From NCBI GenBank assembly GCA_040753835.1, contig JBFMDM010000111.1, positions 1 to 7,640 of the forward strand: a stretch of DNA of 7,640 nucleotides. Direction: 5' to 3'. Position numbers and translations under genes: made by a program. This document shows positions 4,823-7,640 of this stretch, in pieces. Numbering within the stretch: position 1 is the stretch's first letter; each line of letters starts with the position of its first letter. This stretch comes from JACRIK01 sp040753835. Lineage in GTDB: Bacteria > Planctomycetota > MHYJ01 > JACQXL01. Below the pieces are notes generated by a model. It did not search any database and had not been told where the DNA came from. It worked only from the letters and a program-made list of their open reading frames with translations.

Positions 4823-5284
4823 ATGAAACCCTCGTCATTCAAAAGCCGGTTGCCTAAAAGCAATGTTGTGCCCAAGCCGGAAGACGCCAAGGAGACCAAG
4901 CCGGATGCGGCTGCCGGTTCGGTTGCGCCGCCTTCCAAATACCCGCGTAATGTCGGCATTGTCTTTGCGGTCTGGCACGCGGTCTTTGCAATCATCATCA
5001 GCATCTGGAATTTCCATCCTTACATCATAAAACCCAGCGGGCTGGGTTATTTCGTTTATATACTGGAACTCCCGAGCGCCATAATAGTCGGAATCCTGGG
5101 CGGCGAGCAAAGCGGTATTTCGCCATTGATTCTTTATATCGGCGCATTTCTTATCAACACGGTTTTCTACGGCTTTTTCGGGTATCTCATCGGCTACGTA
5201 TTGCTGACCTACGGCTGGGATAAGGAAATCAACCGGCTCTGCAAACTGGAGACCGAGGTGTATGAGGAAAACACGGGCGCCTAA
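4823..5284 (+). CDS. Small three-helix membrane protein, first gene of the polysaccharide operon
   Basis: The predicted product is 153 aa and I do not recognise the family. The first 42 residues are polar, rich in Lys, Pro and Ala, and predicted disordered and cytoplasmic. Three hydrophobic segments follow (about 43-62, 73-93 and 100-128), with the sequence IWNFHPYIIKPSGLGYF between the first two. The tail (about 130-153) is short and charged (WDKEINRLCKLETEVYEEN). It lies 16 bases upstream of the WecA-like gene in the same direction, behind what looks like the operon promoter, so a role beside glycan-lipid synthesis is plausible but only inferred from position. ATG 4823 is chosen because further upstream the frame reads through AT-rich promoter DNA and then antisense to nnrD. 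There is no Shine-Dalgarno. Confidence 0.75.
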   Translation: MKPSSFKSRLPKSNVVPKPEDAKETKPDAAAGSVAPPSKYPRNVGIVFAVWHAVFAIIISIWNFHPYIIKPSGLGYFVYILELPSAIIVGILGGEQSGISPLILYIGAFLINTVFYGFFGYLIGYVLLTYGWDKEINRLCKLETEVYEENTGA

Positions 5285-5300
5285 CATATCTGATTAAACG

Positions 5301-6422
5301 ATGTTAACAGTAGTATTTATTACTCTCATTGTTTCATTCGTGGTCACGTTGGTCCTGGTTCCGCTGGTCCGGAAGGTCTCCCTGGCCATTGATTTCGTGG
5401 ATATACCGGGCGAGCGCAAGGTGCACCGGGAGCCGATGGCCTTAGGCGGCGGGATTGCCATCTTCCTGGGCATTATCATCACCTTTACCCTGGCACTGCT
5501 CTGCGCCTATTTCCTGAAGACGAACCGGGTATCCTGGCTGCCCCAGGATATCTACGACTACCTGCCGGGCGTTTTTGTGATGATTCCGAAGTTATCCGTT
5601 ATCTTCATCGGCGCCTCGGGGATTTTCATACTGGGCCTGTTTGACGATGTCAGGCGCCTGTCCGCGCGCACCAAATTGCTGTTCCAGATTATCATCGCCA
5701 TATTTGTCGTGGCCAACGGCATCTCATTCAGTTTGTTCCTGGAACCGCTCGGCTCATGGGGAAAGGTCATCTCGGCCGCGGCGACTGTCTTCTGGATGGT
5801 GCTGATAACCAATTCCTATAATCTGCTGGACCATATGGACGGCCTGTCCAGCGGGATTGCGGCCATCACCGCCACGGTCTTTATGATAATCGCCATCAAG
5901 ACCGGCCAGTATTTTATCGCCTCGTTCCTGATAACCGTCATCGGCGCATCCGCGGCATTCCTGATGTTCAACTTCCATCCGGCCAAAATATTTATGGGCG
6001 ATGCGGGCAGTTTGCTCCTCGGATATTTTATCGCTATCCTGACCGTCCAGTTCACATTCTACAAGGAGCCGCATTCGTATTATGCGCTGATTACGCCGCT
6101 CCTGGTTGTGGCCATCCCTATCTTTGACACCATCGTGGTGATTATCATCCGGCTATTGAATAAGAAACCAATCTTTATCGGCGACAAGAACCACCTGGCG
6201 CACCGGCTGGTAGCGATGGGCTTGAACGTGCCGGATGCGGTCATCCTGATATACCTGCTGACCATCTGCGCCGGATTGTCCGCGGTTCTCCTGTATCACC
6301 TTGATATGGACCGGCGGGCCAATCTTACCGGCGCGATTATGGTCTTCGGGCAGGTGGTTCTGCTGTTGTGCATTGTAACACTCCTGGAATATACAGGCCG
6401 CAAGAACCGCAATAACGAATAA
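5301..6422 (+). CDS. WecA/TagO/MraY-type undecaprenyl-phosphate sugar-1-phosphate transferase
   Basis: This 373-aa polytopic membrane enzyme belongs to the glycosyltransferase 4 / MraY-WecA family. Members transfer a sugar-1-phosphate from a UDP-sugar to a polyprenyl phosphate on the cytoplasmic face, the first step of a lipid-linked glycan. Visible motifs in order are DIPGERKVHREPMALGGG (about 34-51), GLFDDVRRL (112-120, Asp pair for metal and substrate), NSYNLLDHMDGLSSG (171-185), FNFHPAKIFMGDAGS (223-237) and DKNHLAHRL (295-303, the family's His-rich cytoplasmic loop). About ten hydrophobic segments are present. The layout fits the WecA/TagO branch rather than MraY, and the downstream Wzy_C-like gene supports surface polysaccharide synthesis. 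The exact sugar cannot be read. ATG 5301 follows the previous stop by 16 bases without a clear Shine-Dalgarno, so translational coupling is possible. Confidence 0.9.
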   Translation: MLTVVFITLIVSFVVTLVLVPLVRKVSLAIDFVDIPGERKVHREPMALGGGIAIFLGIIITFTLALLCAYFLKTNRVSWLPQDIYDYLPGVFVMIPKLSVIFIGASGIFILGLFDDVRRLSARTKLLFQIIIAIFVVANGISFSLFLEPLGSWGKVISAAATVFWMVLITNSYNLLDHMDGLSSGIAAITATVFMIIAIKTGQYFIASFLITVIGASAAFLMFNFHPAKIFMGDAGSLLLGYFIAILTVQFTFYKEPHSYYALITPLLVVAIPIFDTIVVIIIRLLNKKPIFIGDKNHLAHRLVAMGLNVPDAVILIYLLTICAGLSAVLLYHLDMDRRANLTGAIMVFGQVVLLLCIVTLLEYTGRKNRNNE

Positions 6423-6425
6423 CTT

Positions 6426-7640
6426 ATGTATCTGTGGCTGGAACTATTCCTGCTCTCGTCCGGCATTACCGCGCGCCTGATTATCCCGGCCGCTACAGCC
6501 GGCAGCGGCGTTAATCTTCTTGTTGTCCTCTTTATCTGGCTGGCATTGCTGGTTCACTCCGTTAGAAAGTTTACCAATAGAAATCAGAACGCCAAATTAC
6601 CTAACGAAACCATTACTGGTCTGTCTAACGGGGTTCATCTGCTTGATAAAACGCCTGCGCCTGGTTTGCCGCCGGTCCTGAAATTGCTCCTGTTCCTGTT
6701 CGCCGGGCTTATCGTTGCTTCATTTATCAATGCGCCGTATATGTTTGGGGCGTTCCAGTACTTGGTTCCCTGGATTAGCGACCTGGTTTTGTTCTATCTT
6801 GTTTATTCGCTCTGTGTTCAGGACCAGCGGAATATGACGCTGTTGCTGTCAGTATTCCTGGCCAATGCCGTGATTGTTACGCTTTATGCGCTGTACCAGC
6901 ATTTCTGGGAACTGCCGGGACTTGCCGAGCAGATAAGGCAGAACCCGTCGTTGTTGGATATGATGCCGGATTATTTAAGAAGCCCTGCAATGGCTCGGGC
7001 CATTGCCGGCGAGCCCTATGCCACATTTCTTTACCAGAACTCCCTGGGCGCATTTCTGGCGCTGGTTATTCCGCTATTTATTGCACTGGCTTGGATGAGA
7101 CAGAAGCGGTGGCCGTCCTTCGCCATTCCAGATCTACAGAGCGGCGGATGGTGGATGTGGCTTATTGTTTTGCTCATATCTTTGTTTGTACTAATCCAGA
7201 CCGGTTCCAAAGGCGCTATTCTGGCGTTGGTATTTGGACTTGGCATTGCGGGTGCTATGCTAATTCCCTCTATTAAGAGGGGTGGGGGTGTGTTAATACT
7301 AATAGGTGTGGTTGCGGCATTAGTTTTATTGGTGGTTATCAGCCGTTCTCAGATGTTCGACTCTTTCAATGTCCGCTTGGGCTATTGGGAGGCCACCGTA
7401 AAGATTATCAAGGATAATCCTGTAAGCGGCGTGGGACTGAACCAGTTCGGCAACTCATATCTTTATTACAAATCCGCTGAGGCCGGCGAAGTTCAGAAGG
7501 CGCATAATGACTATCTCCAGATTGCCTCAGAGATGGGCATCCCGGCCATGCTTGTCTTCCTGGTCATCTGGTTTCTTATCCTGAAATCCATCTTCCGCCC
7601 GGCAAGGGAACCTAATACGACGCAACCCCCGCCCCAAAGG
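6426..7640 (+). CDS. O-antigen ligase/polymerase-like membrane protein (Wzy_C), 3' truncated by window
   Basis: The frame is open from ATG 6426 to the window edge (405 codons, no stop). The start lies three bases after the WecA-like stop codon, without a Shine-Dalgarno, so coupled translation is likely. The protein has many hydrophobic helices. It shows the features of the Wzy_C / O-antigen ligase family: LIQTGSKGAILAL (about 256-268, basic residue after the helix), the loop NPVSGVGLNQFG (331-342), and the conserved HNDYLQIASEMGIPAM (360-375) with its key His in the large periplasmic loop. Such enzymes polymerise or transfer lipid-linked glycans on the outer face of the cytoplasmic membrane. 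Next to a WecA-type initiator, this would be the later step of the same pathway. Ligase and polymerase cannot be told apart here. An unusual basic stretch, PSIKRGGG (281-288), is encoded at a small palindrome. Confidence 0.88.
   Translation, partial: MYLWLELFLLSSGITARLIIPAATAGSGVNLLVVLFIWLALLVHSVRKFTNRNQNAKLPNETITGLSNGVHLLDKTPAPGLPPVLKLLLFLFAGLIVASFINAPYMFGAFQYLVPWISDLVLFYLVYSLCVQDQRNMTLLLSVFLANAVIVTLYALYQHFWELPGLAEQIRQNPSLLDMMPDYLRSPAMARAIAGEPYATFLYQNSLGAFLALVIPLFIALAWMRQKRWPSFAIPDLQSGGWWMWLIVLLISLFVLIQTGSKGAILALVFGLGIAGAMLIPSIKRGGGVLILIGVVAALVLLVVISRSQMFDSFNVRLGYWEATVKIIKDNPVSGVGLNQFGNSYLYYKSAEAGEVQKAHNDYLQIASEMGIPAMLVFLVIWFLILKSIFRPAREPNTTQPPPQR
7266..7281. repeat. Small palindrome inside the Wzy_C-like gene
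   Basis: CCCTCT (7266-7271) pairs perfectly with AGAGGG (7276-7281) around the loop ATTA, and a G-rich run follows. It encodes PSIKRG between two hydrophobic helices. It may be a third in-frame palindromic insert, shorter and of lower G+C than those in the M48 and nnrD genes, or a chance hairpin. Confidence 0.35.

Noticed and set aside
4835..5287. Minus-strand 150-aa ORF opposite the small membrane protein
   Set aside because: The plus-strand frame has clean hydrophobic helices, operon spacing and a promoter; the minus frame has a mixed, unstructured composition.

Overview
The window reads as bacterial chromosome from an uncultured environmental lineage. Two conserved chromosomal blocks are separated by, or interrupted with, AT-rich accessory inserts and GC-rich palindromes. 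The G+C contrast is large: a hand count gives 38/60 in 4081-4140 (inside the NAD(P)H-hydrate dehydratase gene), 19/60 in 3541-3600 (Imm50-type gene) and 16/60 in 541-600 (small membrane protein gene). Most genes that look native have no visible Shine-Dalgarno sequence. Together with the repeat style this loosely suggests a Planctomycetota-like or similar candidate-phylum organism. That is a weak inference, because no rRNA or other phylogenetic marker is present.

Region 1 (1-1600, accessory). It starts with the 3' end of an unrecognised gene that appears frameshifted at a T4 run. An imperfect inverted repeat of the AACCACAAAG type follows, then an AT-rich gene for a two-helix membrane protein with a possible PH-like domain. 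Next comes about 300 bases of hairpin-rich DNA without a convincing gene, an array of eight 21-bp direct repeats, and an 18-codon ORF with a good ribosome binding site that looks like the 5' stub of a broken gene.

Region 2 (1606-4744, minus strand). A membrane-embedded M48 metallopeptidase with a C-terminal TPR-like tail and an ADP-dependent NAD(P)H-hydrate dehydratase (nnrD type) are separated by one compact insert. The insert is a single Imm50-family immunity-type gene bounded by 34-bp inverted repeats. Both conserved genes carry an extra in-frame segment encoded by a GC-rich palindrome.

Region 3 (4745-7640, plus strand). A 78-bp AT-rich divergent promoter region precedes a tight three-gene operon: a small three-helix membrane protein, a WecA/TagO/MraY-type polyprenyl-phosphate sugar-1-phosphate transferase, and an O-antigen ligase/polymerase-like (Wzy_C) protein cut by the window end. 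The last two would start a glycan on a lipid carrier and then polymerise or transfer it, so this is the front of a surface-polysaccharide locus. The nnrD promoter, and probably the opposing one, sits so close to the start codon that leaderless transcripts are expected.

The observations most worth a second look are the repeat-bounded orphan immunity gene, the in-frame palindromes in up to three unrelated proteins, the 8 x 21-bp array, and the leaderless divergent promoter pair. No complete new system can be shown from this window alone.
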